Assembly (NCBI RefSeq): GCF_002327185.1 | Contig: NZ_CP018624.1 | Span: forward strand, 1,798,001-1,862,000 | Direction: 5' to 3' | DNA length: 64,000 nucleotides | Source: Clostridium chauvoei | GTDB lineage: Bacteria; Bacillota; Clostridia; Clostridiales; Clostridiaceae | Part shown: one piece after another, positions 53,071-60,979 of the stretch | How the letters are laid out: each line of letters opens with the position of its first letter | How positions within the stretch are numbered: the first letter of the stretch is position 1 | The notes under the pieces: model-generated | The model's database searches: none | What the model was told of the DNA's origin: nothing | The model's input: only the letters and a program-made list of their open reading frames with translations | Program-made: the position numbers and the translations under genes

Positions 53071-54093
53071 TTACTTAATTGCATTATTCCACTTTTCTAC
53101 AAGTTCACTTCTTACTTTTCCAGCCCAATCTAAATCATAATCAATTAATTTAGTATCTTTAATTTCATCTGCTAATGCTGGAGCTTGAGCTGTTGTATTA
53201 GTTAAGAATTGATATGATCCTACTGTTTGACCAATTTCCTGTCCTTTTTTACTTAAAACAAAATCAATAAACATTTTAGCTGCTTCTTGATCTGGGCTAC
53301 CCTTAATAATTGCTGTAGCACCAATTTAATAACCTGTACCTTCTTTAGGTGCAGTTAAAACTATATCCTTCATACCTTCTTCTCTATATTTAATACCATC
53401 ATGTAAATATGAAACACCCACCATTACTTCACCTTGACCTGCAAGTCTTGCTGGAGCTGTTCCTGATTTTTCATAAGATTTTACATTCTTATTAAGCTCT
53501 TTCATATATTCTAGGCCTTTTTCTTCACCCTTTAATTGAACCATTGTAGATAAAGCTGTGTATGCAGTTCCTGATGAACCTGGGTTGGCAATAGATATTT
53601 GACCCTTAAATTCTGGTTTTAATAGATCATCCCAGCTTTCTGGTGCTTTTACACCCTTTTCTTCTAATAATTTTTTATTAGAAGCAAATCCTAGATATCC
53701 AACATATATTCCTGTCCATGCTCCATCTTTATCCTTATATTTATCTGGTATATCCTTAGCATTTTCTGAAGTATAGTTTTCTAATAGTCCATCTTCTTTA
53801 GCTTGTACAAAAGCATCTGCCGGACCACCATACCATACTGAAGCTTTAGGATTATCTTTTTCAGCTCTTAATCTACCAAGAACTTCTCCAGAAGACATTC
53901 TAACTGCTTCTGCTTGAATTCCTGTTTCATTTTTAAATTCTTCAACGATTTTAACCATATGGTCTTCCATTAATCCACAATAAATAGTTAACTTTAAATC
54001 ATCCTTTGATGTTTGCTTACTTCCACATCCAACAAATAATCCTGCTGTCATCAAAGTAGCAATTGAAAGTGCTAGTAATCTTTTCCTTTTCAT
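53071..54093 (-). pseudogene. Fbp-type substrate-binding lipoprotein with in-frame stop
   Basis: The open frame would encode about 340 residues. A lipoprotein signal (MKRKRLLALSIATLMTAGLF then VGC) is followed by LTIYCGLMEDHMVKIVEEF, WYGGPADAFVQAKEDGLL and AGQGEVMVGVSYLHDG, as in AfuA/FbpA-type proteins. After GTGY a TAA at 53328-53326 interrupts, and the same frame continues IGATAIIKGSPDQEAAKMF to the normal end. A single base change (GAA to TAA would fit) explains it. The resulting 255-residue product lacks the last helix pair of the second lobe. GGGGGATTAATA precedes the ATG. Confidence 0.85.
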
Positions 54094-54174
54094 TATTAAT
54101 CCCCCTTAAATACGTTTCTTTGAGTATTTATCTTATGATTTTATTATACAGTAAACCTTTTCTTATTTCGTATA

Positions 54175-54195
54175 TAGGTAAATTTTACTTACCTA
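54175..54195. promoter_or_regulatory. Inverted repeat upstream of the importer promoter
   Basis: TAGGTAA (54175-54181) and TTACCTA (54189-54195) flank a 7-base centre. On the minus strand TATAAT at 54148-54143 is a candidate -10 with a weak -35, which places the repeat centre near -49. An activator such as YesN could bind here. Confidence 0.45.
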
Positions 54196-54220
54196 CAAGT
54201 AAAAAAAACACACATAAAAA

Positions 54221-54246
54221 AATAAGCCCATATACATGAGCTCATT
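54221..54246 (-). terminator. Terminator of the small sirohaem reductase gene
   Basis: AATGAGC pairs with GCTTATT (one G-T pair) and is followed by seven T on the minus strand. The stem overlaps the stop codon of the gene. Confidence 0.7.
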
Positions 54247-54910
54247 AAATATTTGATATACTAATTGCTTGTTCTTTAAATTTATCTATACCTATTCTTT
54301 CAATGAAAAAGCTTAATTTTTCTCCTGCTTCTGCATTTTTTTTATAATATTCAAATATACTATCTATAACTTTTAATGCTTGTTCTTCATTTAATTCTTC
54401 AGCTATTATATCTGCTACTCTTGGATTGTAACCTGCAGATCCTCCAGCTATAACTATTAATCCTGTTTTATCTGCTATAACTCCAACATCTTTTGAATAA
54501 GTACTTGCACATGCATTCCTACAACCAGCTACCCCAATTTTAGTTCTACAAGGCATTTCCATCCATTGATATTTTTTAGATAATTTCATTCCAATACCTA
54601 TAGTGTTATACTTAACTCTCTTACAAAAACCAGCAGGGCACATCTCTACATTTTTAACTGAATTTTGCATTTTCACTGCTGGCTTCATTCCAAGCTCATC
54701 CCATATTTTAGGTAAATCATAATCATTTAGATTAGTAATTAAAATTCGTTGCCCTGATGTTATTTTTAACACTCCATTATATTTTCTAGCTACTGCTGCT
54801 ATTTTCTCTAACATTTCTGGAGTAACAAAGCCTCCAGGCAAATGAGGTGTTATTCCATATTTTCTTACTCCATCTCTAACCTTTTGAAGATTTCCATAAG
54901 TATCACTCAT
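54245..54910 (-). CDS. Small sirohaem nitrite/sulfite reductase-like protein
   Basis: 221 residues. It carries one ferredoxin-like half-domain (ITPHLPGGFVTPEMLEKIAAVARKYNG, then LKITSGQRILI) and the sirohaem/[4Fe-4S] ligand region with cysteines in EMCPAGFCKR and VAGCRNACAST. Full sulfite reductases have two such halves; this single-copy form matches the low-molecular-weight assimilatory-type reductases known from some anaerobes. It probably needs the sirohaem made by the hem operon. It is monocistronic. Whether it reduces sulfite, nitrite or another substrate cannot be told. Confidence 0.85.
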   Translation of the reverse strand: MSDTYGNLQKVRDGVRKYGITPHLPGGFVTPEMLEKIAAVARKYNGVLKITSGQRILITNLNDYDLPKIWDELGMKPAVKMQNSVKNVEMCPAGFCKRVKYNTIGIGMKLSKKYQWMEMPCRTKIGVAGCRNACASTYSKDVGVIADKTGLIVIAGGSAGYNPRVADIIAEELNEEQALKVIDSIFEYYKKNAEAGEKLSFFIERIGIDKFKEQAISISNI

Positions 54911-55008
54911 ATTTTTCTCCTTAAATAATATATGTATTTTATATATACATTTTACTATATATCTTATAAATTTAAAACATTAATATTAAAATCTTATTTT
55001 TCCATATA

Positions 55009-55042
55009 AAAAAGGACATTATATATTTATAATATCCTTTTT
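55009..55042 (-). terminator. HAD-phosphatase gene terminator
   Basis: AAAAGGACATTATA pairs with TATAATATCCTTTT (one mismatch), with A and T runs on either side. It lies 13 bp past the HAD gene stop. Confidence 0.82.
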
Positions 55043-55054
55043 GAATCCTAATTA

Positions 55055-55858
55055 TTATAAAACAAATTCTTCTATTACTTTTGCTACTCCATCTTCTTCA
55101 TTAGTAGCTGTTATATAATCTGCAGCTTCTTTTACTTCTTCAAAAGAATTTCCCATAGCTACTCCAAGGCCTGCATACTCTATCATATGTAAATCATTAC
55201 CTGCATCACCCATAGCAATAACTTCTTCTCTCTTTATTCCTAAATGTTTTGCTAAAAGTTCTAATCCAGTTCCTTTATTAGCATCTTTATTTAAAAATTC
55301 TAAGAAATAAGGAGTACTTCTTACAACTGTATATTTTTCATAAATTTCTTTAGGTAAATTTTCTGTAGCTGGTGCTAGTATTTCCGGTTCATCTATCATC
55401 ATTATTTTTGCAATAACTTCTTCTTTATCTATAGAATTAAAATCTTTTTCTGAAACATCTATTCCATTTATTGTTGCTTCTACTTCTGTGTACTTGCTTA
55501 TTTTAGGAGTAATTAATCCTTGTATTTCTGAAAAGGCATGAATATTAACTCCATTTTCTTTACTTAATTTATATAAATCATGTACATCTTGCCCTTTTAA
55601 GCTTACTTTTGAAACTACCTCTTTACTTTTAGTTTTTTGAACTAAAGCTCCATTATAGCTTAATACATAATCATTATCTCTATACATATCAAGAATTTCT
55701 AAGTATCTTGATACTCCTTCAATAGGTCTTCCTGTAGCTAATACTACTGTTACACCCTTTTCTCTAGCTTTTTGTATAGCTAACTTTGTTCTTTCTGAAA
55801 TACTTTTGTCTTCTCTTAATAGAGTTCCATCCATATCTAATGCAATTAACTTGTACAT
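55055..55858 (-). CDS. Cof-type HAD-superfamily phosphatase
   Basis: 267 residues from the ATG at 55858, which has GGAGG seven bases upstream; an upstream in-frame start at 55885 lies before that site. Catalytic motifs are LIALDMDGTLL (nucleophile Asp), VVLATGRP, the Lys in NKGTGLELLAKHLG and AMGDAGNDLHMIEYAGLGVAMGN. The Cof/YidA subfamily with its C2B cap dephosphorylates sugar phosphates and other small metabolites. It is monocistronic, and its exact substrate is unknown. Confidence 0.92.
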   Translation of the reverse strand: MYKLIALDMDGTLLREDKSISERTKLAIQKAREKGVTVVLATGRPIEGVSRYLEILDMYRDNDYVLSYNGALVQKTKSKEVVSKVSLKGQDVHDLYKLSKENGVNIHAFSEIQGLITPKISKYTEVEATINGIDVSEKDFNSIDKEEVIAKIMMIDEPEILAPATENLPKEIYEKYTVVRSTPYFLEFLNKDANKGTGLELLAKHLGIKREEVIAMGDAGNDLHMIEYAGLGVAMGNSFEEVKEAADYITATNEEDGVAKVIEEFVL

Positions 55859-55947
55859 TATTAATCCTCCACAATTTAAATTCATTGAAATTATAACACA
55901 AAGTACTCTCTTATTCCATAAAGGATACTAGCTATATCTAAATTATA

Positions 55948-56217
55948 TTATTTATTATGTTCTATATAAGATTTTAGTATATCTGAAAATTCGTCTCTTT
56001 TAAGAATATAAAACACTACTCCTACTACTTCATAACTTGATGTAATTAATGAATCTTTTCTTATTTCCATCAACTTTTTTTCTATATCTCCTACCAAAAC
56101 TCTTAAATCTGATTCATTTAGTAACTCTCCAATATCATTTGCTGCATTTTCTATACTAGTTATTATTTTTTTAGGAATAAATTCTTCTATTCTTCCATCC
56201 TTTTTTATTATTTTCAT
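55948..56217 (-). CDS. Stand-alone ATP-cone domain protein
   Basis: About 89 residues, almost entirely an ATP-cone: KIIKKDGRIEEFIPKKIITSIENAANDIG, then ITSSYEVVGVVFYILKRD. ATP-cones normally sit at the N-terminus of anaerobic ribonucleotide reductase or in NrdR, where they sense ATP/dATP. Here there is no zinc ribbon and no reductase. The ATG at 56217 is five bases from AAGGTGA; a GTG at 56226 overlaps that site. It might be a free allosteric module acting in trans. Confidence 0.8.
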   Translation of the reverse strand: MKIIKKDGRIEEFIPKKIITSIENAANDIGELLNESDLRVLVGDIEKKLMEIRKDSLITSSYEVVGVVFYILKRDEFSDILKSYIEHNK

Positions 56218-56283
56218 AATCTTCACCTTCCTTATATTATATTATATTATGTGAAGTTTTGTCTATAACTATTAACTTATATA

Positions 56284-56317
56284 AAAATAAGGCGTTGAAT
56301 TTTCAACACCTTATTTT
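56284..56317 (-). terminator. dbpA terminator
   Basis: AAAATAAGGCGTTGAA pairs with TTCAACACCTTATTTT (one mismatch). It lies seven bases past the helicase stop. Confidence 0.85.
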
Positions 56318-56323
56318 CATCTT

Positions 56324-57769
56324 CTATTTTTTTGCTTTACTTAATCTTACCTTTTTACCTTTTATAGATACTTCTTTATATTTATTAAGTATCTTATTTC
56401 CTTTTCCATTTAATATATCAACAAATGAGCAAATATCTTGAACATCAATTATTCCTATATCTTCTCCTGTTAATCCATCTAAATTACTAAAACATCCCAC
56501 AATATCAATTGGACGTATTTTTTTCTTTTTACCACCACTTATATGAATTTTAGTTACATCACTATGTATAGTTTTTTTAGGATTACCAATATTCTTAGAT
56601 AAATTCTTTTGACTTTCTCTAAATATAGTTATTCCTTCTTTTACTTTTTCATCAGAAGGTAAGTTTCCTTGTTTAATTGTATATCCTATATATTCTTCTA
56701 TCCCATCTAAAAATTTTTTCTCATAATTAGATACAAAAGAAATAGCAAAGCCTTCTTTTCCTGCTCTTCCTGTTCTTCCTATTCTATGTACATAACTTTC
56801 TCTTTCCATAGGAATCTCATAATTAAATACATGAGTTATATGGTCTATATGTATTCCTCTAGCTGCTATATCTGTAGCAACTAACACTTTAAATTCTTTA
56901 TTCTTAAATCTTTCCATAGTCTTTAATCTATCTTTTTGTTCCATATCACCATGAAGTTGTTCTGCTTTTATTCCATCTCTTTTTAGTTCTAAAAATACAT
57001 TTTTAACTTTATCTCTTGTATTACAGAATACTATAGCTGATTCTGGAGCAGATGCATATAAATATCTACACAATTCATTAAGTTTATTATTTACATCTAT
57101 CTCTACATAACTTTGCTTAATTTTATCTCTATTAAAAGCTTTAGCTTTTACTGTTAATATTTTGGGGTTATTCATATAGCTAGAACATAATTTTTCTATT
57201 TGTTCTGGCAAAGTAGCTGAAAATAAAGCAGTATTTCTGTCCTTCGGCAATCTATTTAATATTTCTTCTATTTGATCTACAAATCCCATATTAAGCATTT
57301 TATCTGCTTCATCTATAACTACAAATTTAATATTTTTTAAATCTAGATTTCCTCTATTTATATGGTCATTAATTCTTCCTGGTGTTCCTGCAATAATATG
57401 AACTCTTTGCTTAAGTTCTCTAATTTGATCGTTAAAAGGCTGTTTTCCAAAAACTGCTGCACATCTAACTTTTTTTAATCTACCTATATTGGATATATCT
57501 TCTTTTACTTGCAAAGCTAATTCTCTTGTAGGTACTAAAACTAAGCCCTGAACTTTACTTTCATTTGATAAAGACATTTCGCATAATGGGATTCCAAAAC
57601 TTGCAGTTTTTCCACTACCTGTTTGTGATTTTACTATAATATCATTTTTATTTAACATATATGGAATTGCTTCTTTTTGTACTTCTGATGGTTCTTCAAA
57701 TCCTAAGTTATTCAAAGCTTTAAGTATTTCATCACTTAATTTCATATCTTTAAATGTTGTATTTTTCAT
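56324..57769 (-). CDS. dbpA: DEAD-box RNA helicase DbpA (YxiN type)
   Basis: 481 residues. The helicase core has the Q motif, SQTGSGKTASF, PTRELALQV, VIDEADKML, SATLPEQ, HGDMEQKDRL and HRIGRTGRAG. The last 75 residues or so (KIHISGGKKKKIRPIDIVGCF, then GIIDVQDICSFVDILNGKG) form the DbpA RNA-binding domain, which docks on hairpin 92 of 23S rRNA. Its role is therefore late assembly of the large ribosomal subunit. It is monocistronic, with terminators on both sides. Confidence 0.95.
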   Translation of the reverse strand: MKNTTFKDMKLSDEILKALNNLGFEEPSEVQKEAIPYMLNKNDIIVKSQTGSGKTASFGIPLCEMSLSNESKVQGLVLVPTRELALQVKEDISNIGRLKKVRCAAVFGKQPFNDQIRELKQRVHIIAGTPGRINDHINRGNLDLKNIKFVVIDEADKMLNMGFVDQIEEILNRLPKDRNTALFSATLPEQIEKLCSSYMNNPKILTVKAKAFNRDKIKQSYVEIDVNNKLNELCRYLYASAPESAIVFCNTRDKVKNVFLELKRDGIKAEQLHGDMEQKDRLKTMERFKNKEFKVLVATDIAARGIHIDHITHVFNYEIPMERESYVHRIGRTGRAGKEGFAISFVSNYEKKFLDGIEEYIGYTIKQGNLPSDEKVKEGITIFRESQKNLSKNIGNPKKTIHSDVTKIHISGGKKKKIRPIDIVGCFSNLDGLTGEDIGIIDVQDICSFVDILNGKGNKILNKYKEVSIKGKKVRLSKAKK

Positions 57770-57855
57770 TAAACTACCCCGTTCCTTAAAATAATACTCT
57801 TATTTTAACCTATAAAAGCTTTATTAACAATTAAAAAGAAAAATGTATAAAATAA

Positions 57856-57894
57856 AAATCACATGTTAATCTATTAAGATTTTACATGTGATTT
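57856..57894 (-). terminator. DedA gene terminator
   Basis: AAATCACATGT pairs perfectly with ACATGTGATTT around a 17-base loop, flanked by A and T runs. It lies 16 bp past the DedA stop. Confidence 0.85.
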
Positions 57895-57909
57895 ATAATG
57901 TTGTTTCAA

Positions 57910-58407
57910 TTATATGAAGAAATATCCAAAAGCATACCCTGCATATATAAATATAGCATTCCATATTGCTATTCCTATAGTAGAGTATACGGTAAAGTTT
58001 AATATATTCATTCTAAATGTTCCTGCTACAAAAGGAATTAAAGTTCTTCCTACAGGAACTAATCTTGTAACTAATACCCCTTTATTCCCGTATCGTTCTA
58101 TATATTTATATGTTTTCTCAATAGAATCTCTAGTTTTAGGAAATCTTTTATATATTCTAGATAAAATAGGATTCCCAAAATAATATGATATTATATATAA
58201 AATATAGCTAGCTAATACACCTGCCAATACAGATACTCCTAATGCTACAAAAAAGTTAATTCCTGACTTTGCAACAACTATTCCTGCTGCTGGCATAATA
58301 ACTGCTGCTCCTAAACCTGGAAAATTAAGATATTCTAAAAATATAATTAAAAATAGAAACATCATCCCGTACCTTGATAAATATTCCATTATTACTTGTA
58401 TATTCAT
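57910..58407 (-). CDS. DedA-family membrane protein
   Basis: 165 residues, on the short side for the family. The DedA (SNARE-associated) signature is VTRLVPVGRTLIPFVAGTF near residues 112-130, preceded by GLGAAVIMPAAGIVVAKSG. About four to five hydrophobic segments are present. DedA proteins include reported undecaprenyl-phosphate and phosphatidylethanolamine translocases. With the DUF368 gene at 18391, the window encodes members of both families proposed to recycle the wall lipid carrier. Confidence 0.88.
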   Translation of the reverse strand: MNIQVIMEYLSRYGMMFLFLIIFLEYLNFPGLGAAVIMPAAGIVVAKSGINFFVALGVSVLAGVLASYILYIISYYFGNPILSRIYKRFPKTRDSIEKTYKYIERYGNKGVLVTRLVPVGRTLIPFVAGTFRMNILNFTVYSTIGIAIWNAIFIYAGYAFGYFFI

Positions 58408-58519
58408 TGTTAAACCTTCTTTCCTATATAAATGTTATTCAACTAATCTTTATTTAGTTTAACTCACATATCTTAATTTAATCTTAACTTTTGATTTTAA
58501 TTATCTTAAATTATTATAT

Positions 58520-59176
58520 TTATTTAATTACATCAGGAGCTTTATATGTCTCTCCTTTTGTATCAATAGATATTGATTCTATAATTACATCTTTTTTAGG
58601 TTTATCATTTGCTCCAGTTTCTACTGATTCCACTTTATCTAAAACATCTATTCCTGATATAACTTTACCAAAAGCTGCATACTCACCATCTAAATGTGAA
58701 GCATCTCCTGTCATTATAAAAAATTGACTTCCTGCTGAATCTGGATTTTTAGCTCTTGCCATAGATAATACACCTTTTTCATGCTTTAAACTATTGTCAA
58801 ATCCATTTGATGAAAATTCACCTTTAATTGAATATCCTGGACCTCCAGCTCCTGTTCCTTCTGGATCTCCACCTTGAATCATAAAACCTTTTATTATTCT
58901 ATGAAAAGTTAAGTTGTTGTAGAATCCTTTATTGGCTAAATCTATAAAATTATTTACTGTATTAGGTGCTATATGCGGATAAAGCTCTGCTGTTATAGTT
59001 CCGTAATCCTTTATTACTATAGTTGCTATAGGTAAGTTTTCAGGTGCTTCGATTTTTTCACCTTTTTGATTTTCCTTTGTAACTTCTTCTTTTTTAGTGC
59101 TACAGCCTCCTAATGCTAATATTCCTAAACTCATTACAATCATAATAGCTATGAATTTTTTAAAGTTCTTTTTCAT
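58520..59176 (-). CDS. Lipoprotein cyclophilin-type peptidyl-prolyl isomerase
   Basis: 218 residues. The signal peptide has the lipobox LALGGC, followed by a Lys/Glu-rich linker. The cyclophilin domain has NNLTFHRIIKGFMIQGGDPEGTGAGGPGYSI, LSMARAKNPDSAGSQFFIM and HLDGEYAAFGKVISG. The catalytic Arg of FHR and the QFFI and FG residues are intact. It should help fold secreted proteins at the outer face of the membrane. GAGATTG lies upstream of the ATG. It is monocistronic. Confidence 0.93.
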   Translation of the reverse strand: MKKNFKKFIAIMIVMSLGILALGGCSTKKEEVTKENQKGEKIEAPENLPIATIVIKDYGTITAELYPHIAPNTVNNFIDLANKGFYNNLTFHRIIKGFMIQGGDPEGTGAGGPGYSIKGEFSSNGFDNSLKHEKGVLSMARAKNPDSAGSQFFIMTGDASHLDGEYAAFGKVISGIDVLDKVESVETGANDKPKKDVIIESISIDTKGETYKAPDVIK

Positions 59177-59286
59177 CTCTCAATCTCCTTTTTATTACAA
59201 TTAAATATAATTTATTATACCCTCTTAATATGTAATAAAACAACATAATAATATATAATTTGCTTTTATTATATTTCAATAAACTC

Positions 59287-59320
59287 AAAAAGATATAGGT
59301 TATTTATCCTATATCTTTTA
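59287..59320 (-). terminator. Terminator after the 45-aa gene
   Basis: AAAAGATATAGG pairs with CCTATATCTTTT around an 8-base loop. It lies seven bases past the stop of the small basic protein gene. Confidence 0.8.
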
Positions 59321-59326
59321 TGTTTA

Positions 59327-59464
59327 TTATTCAATTGGATTACCATTAAAATCTGTATATTCAGCTCTATTTTTATCATTTCCTATGTTGTTTTGGTTTC
59401 CATGAAGTCTTTGTCTTCTTTCACCTTTTTGTTGTGGTTCCTTTGTCTTATTGCTCTTTGGCAT
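59327..59464 (-). CDS. Small basic protein (45 aa)
   Basis: A 45-codon frame with AAAGGATG upstream of the ATG and a terminator directly after the stop. The product is polar and basic (MPKSNKTKEPQQKGERRQRL at the start), ends acidic, and has no membrane segment. It is likely disordered. It could bind nucleic acid or a ribosomal partner, but no family is recognised. Its own terminator argues for a real gene. Confidence 0.6.
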   Translation of the reverse strand: MPKSNKTKEPQQKGERRQRLHGNQNNIGNDKNRAEYTDFNGNPIE

Positions 59465-59541
59465 ATATAAGCACATCCTTTCTATAATACTATTACTTAA
59501 CATAGTTATTTTGTGCCTATATAAATATTTAATTCATTTAT

Positions 59542-59958
59542 TTATAATTCAAATTCTTCTATTTCTATAGAATATGTTCCACAATTTTTACAAACTATAA
59601 CTGTCACTATGTAATTACAATCTACTTTACCTTCTCTATAAAGCTTGGTAAAGGATTTTCCTTCATAATCATCATCTATACTGCTTGTTATAAACTTTCC
59701 ATCCTTTGCATAAGCATAGAAAAAGAATTCTAGAAAATCAAAGACTTTCTTTTTCTCTGCTTTCCCTGCTCTACATTCTTCACAACAAGTTTCATAATAA
59801 GCCCTTTCAAATTCAACTTCTTTAGAGTTTGAAAGTAATTCCAAAACTTTATTTGCATCTATTCCTTCTAATTCAAATTCTTCATCATTAATAAAATAAT
59901 CTAAGTTATCTTCTTTTAATTCATATTCTTTTCCATCAAAATTAAACTTATATATCAT
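59542..59958 (-). CDS. DUF3785-like protein with cysteine pairs
   Basis: 138 residues, acidic. Cysteine clusters CCEEC in the middle and VCKNCG near the end could bind one zinc. The first half is charged (FNFDGKEYELKEDNLDYFIND). I recall similar clostridial proteins under DUF3785, from memory only. An AAGGAG-type site precedes the ATG. Its function is unknown. Confidence 0.65.
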   Translation of the reverse strand: MIYKFNFDGKEYELKEDNLDYFINDEEFELEGIDANKVLELLSNSKEVEFERAYYETCCEECRAGKAEKKKVFDFLEFFFYAYAKDGKFITSSIDDDYEGKSFTKLYREGKVDCNYIVTVIVCKNCGTYSIEIEEFEL

Positions 59959-60072
59959 AAATTAATCTCCTTCTTATAATTGCTATTTAACATAACAACT
60001 TTAGTTAATATAAATTAGTGTATCACACCTTAATATTCTTTGCACCTATAAAGATCTATTGAACTTTTAATA

Positions 60073-60879
60073 TTATTTTATAGGAATTTGTATTTCTGTT
60101 ATAAATTCATTTTCTATAGATGTTTCGTGAACATCTATTTTGTAAATTTCTATAGGATCATTTATTACTTCAAAATTATTTTGTTTTATAAATTCAAATA
60201 ATTTTTTTATATGTCTTTCGTTAGAACTATACGCTCCTCTATAAGAATATGTAATATACTTTCCTTCATTTAAAACAAGATTATATTCTTCATCTCCATC
60301 TTCTAAAAAGCAAAATACGGATTTATATTCATTAAATATGTTTCCCTTTAGTTTATCTAAATTATATATAGCTCCTATATGATAATTGCCTAAAAGATAA
60401 AATTTTTCTTCATATTTTTTCTGAAGCTTTTTAACTAAAAAGTCTACTTCTGCATCTCTAGAAATATTAGCATTTAACTTTAAAGCTTTTCTCTTTTTAA
60501 TATGTATTACTTCAATTTTATCAATATAACTTTCTTCAACTACTTCCTCTATAGCTTTTAATCTTTTAGATATATTTATCTTTTGTTTATTTAAAACTTC
60601 TATTTTTTCATCTATTAATCTTATTTCTTCATTTAACATTTTTTGAGTTGAATTTATACTTCTATCATTTAAATAATCCTTTATCTTAGACATAGGAAAA
60701 TTTAATACTCTTAATTCCTTAATTAAATTAAGCTTCCATATATCTGTAATGCTATATAATCTATACCCATTTGTATCTCTAATAGGTTTTAGAATTCCTA
60801 TTTCTTCATAATACATTAAAGAATCTCTTCCAATACCATAAATTTTAGAAATTTCTCCTATTTTATAATAATCTTTCAT
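60073..60879 (-). CDS. MerR-family regulator with GyrI-like effector domain
   Basis: 268 residues. The N-terminal winged helix has YKIGEISKIYGIGRDSLMYYEEIGILKPIRDTNGYRLYS, followed by a coiled coil (about 75-115) and a C-terminal domain of about 150 residues with the BmrR/GyrI-like pattern that binds drugs. It is divergent from a MATE exporter, the classic arrangement for multidrug control. GAGGAG precedes the ATG. The shared intergenic region has a MerR-type promoter. Confidence 0.9.
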   Translation of the reverse strand: MKDYYKIGEISKIYGIGRDSLMYYEEIGILKPIRDTNGYRLYSITDIWKLNLIKELRVLNFPMSKIKDYLNDRSINSTQKMLNEEIRLIDEKIEVLNKQKINISKRLKAIEEVVEESYIDKIEVIHIKKRKALKLNANISRDAEVDFLVKKLQKKYEEKFYLLGNYHIGAIYNLDKLKGNIFNEYKSVFCFLEDGDEEYNLVLNEGKYITYSYRGAYSSNERHIKKLFEFIKQNNFEVINDPIEIYKIDVHETSIENEFITEIQIPIK

Positions 60880-60909
60880 TTAGATTCTCCTCATTTATTA
60901 AAAAATCAT

Positions 60910-60940
60910 TTGACCTTAGTATTGTACCATAGTTTATATT
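60910..60940 (+). promoter_or_regulatory. MerR-type promoter with 19-bp spacer for the MATE gene
   Basis: TTGACC (60910-60915) and TATATT (60935-60940) are separated by 19 bases, the overlong spacer typical of MerR-activated promoters. Inside it an imperfect dyad (AGTA and TACC around TTG) is present. It reads toward the MATE gene, whose ATG is 40 bp downstream. Confidence 0.6.
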
Positions 60941-60979
60941 TAATTATAAATAATACAAATTTAAATTAAGGAGAATAAA

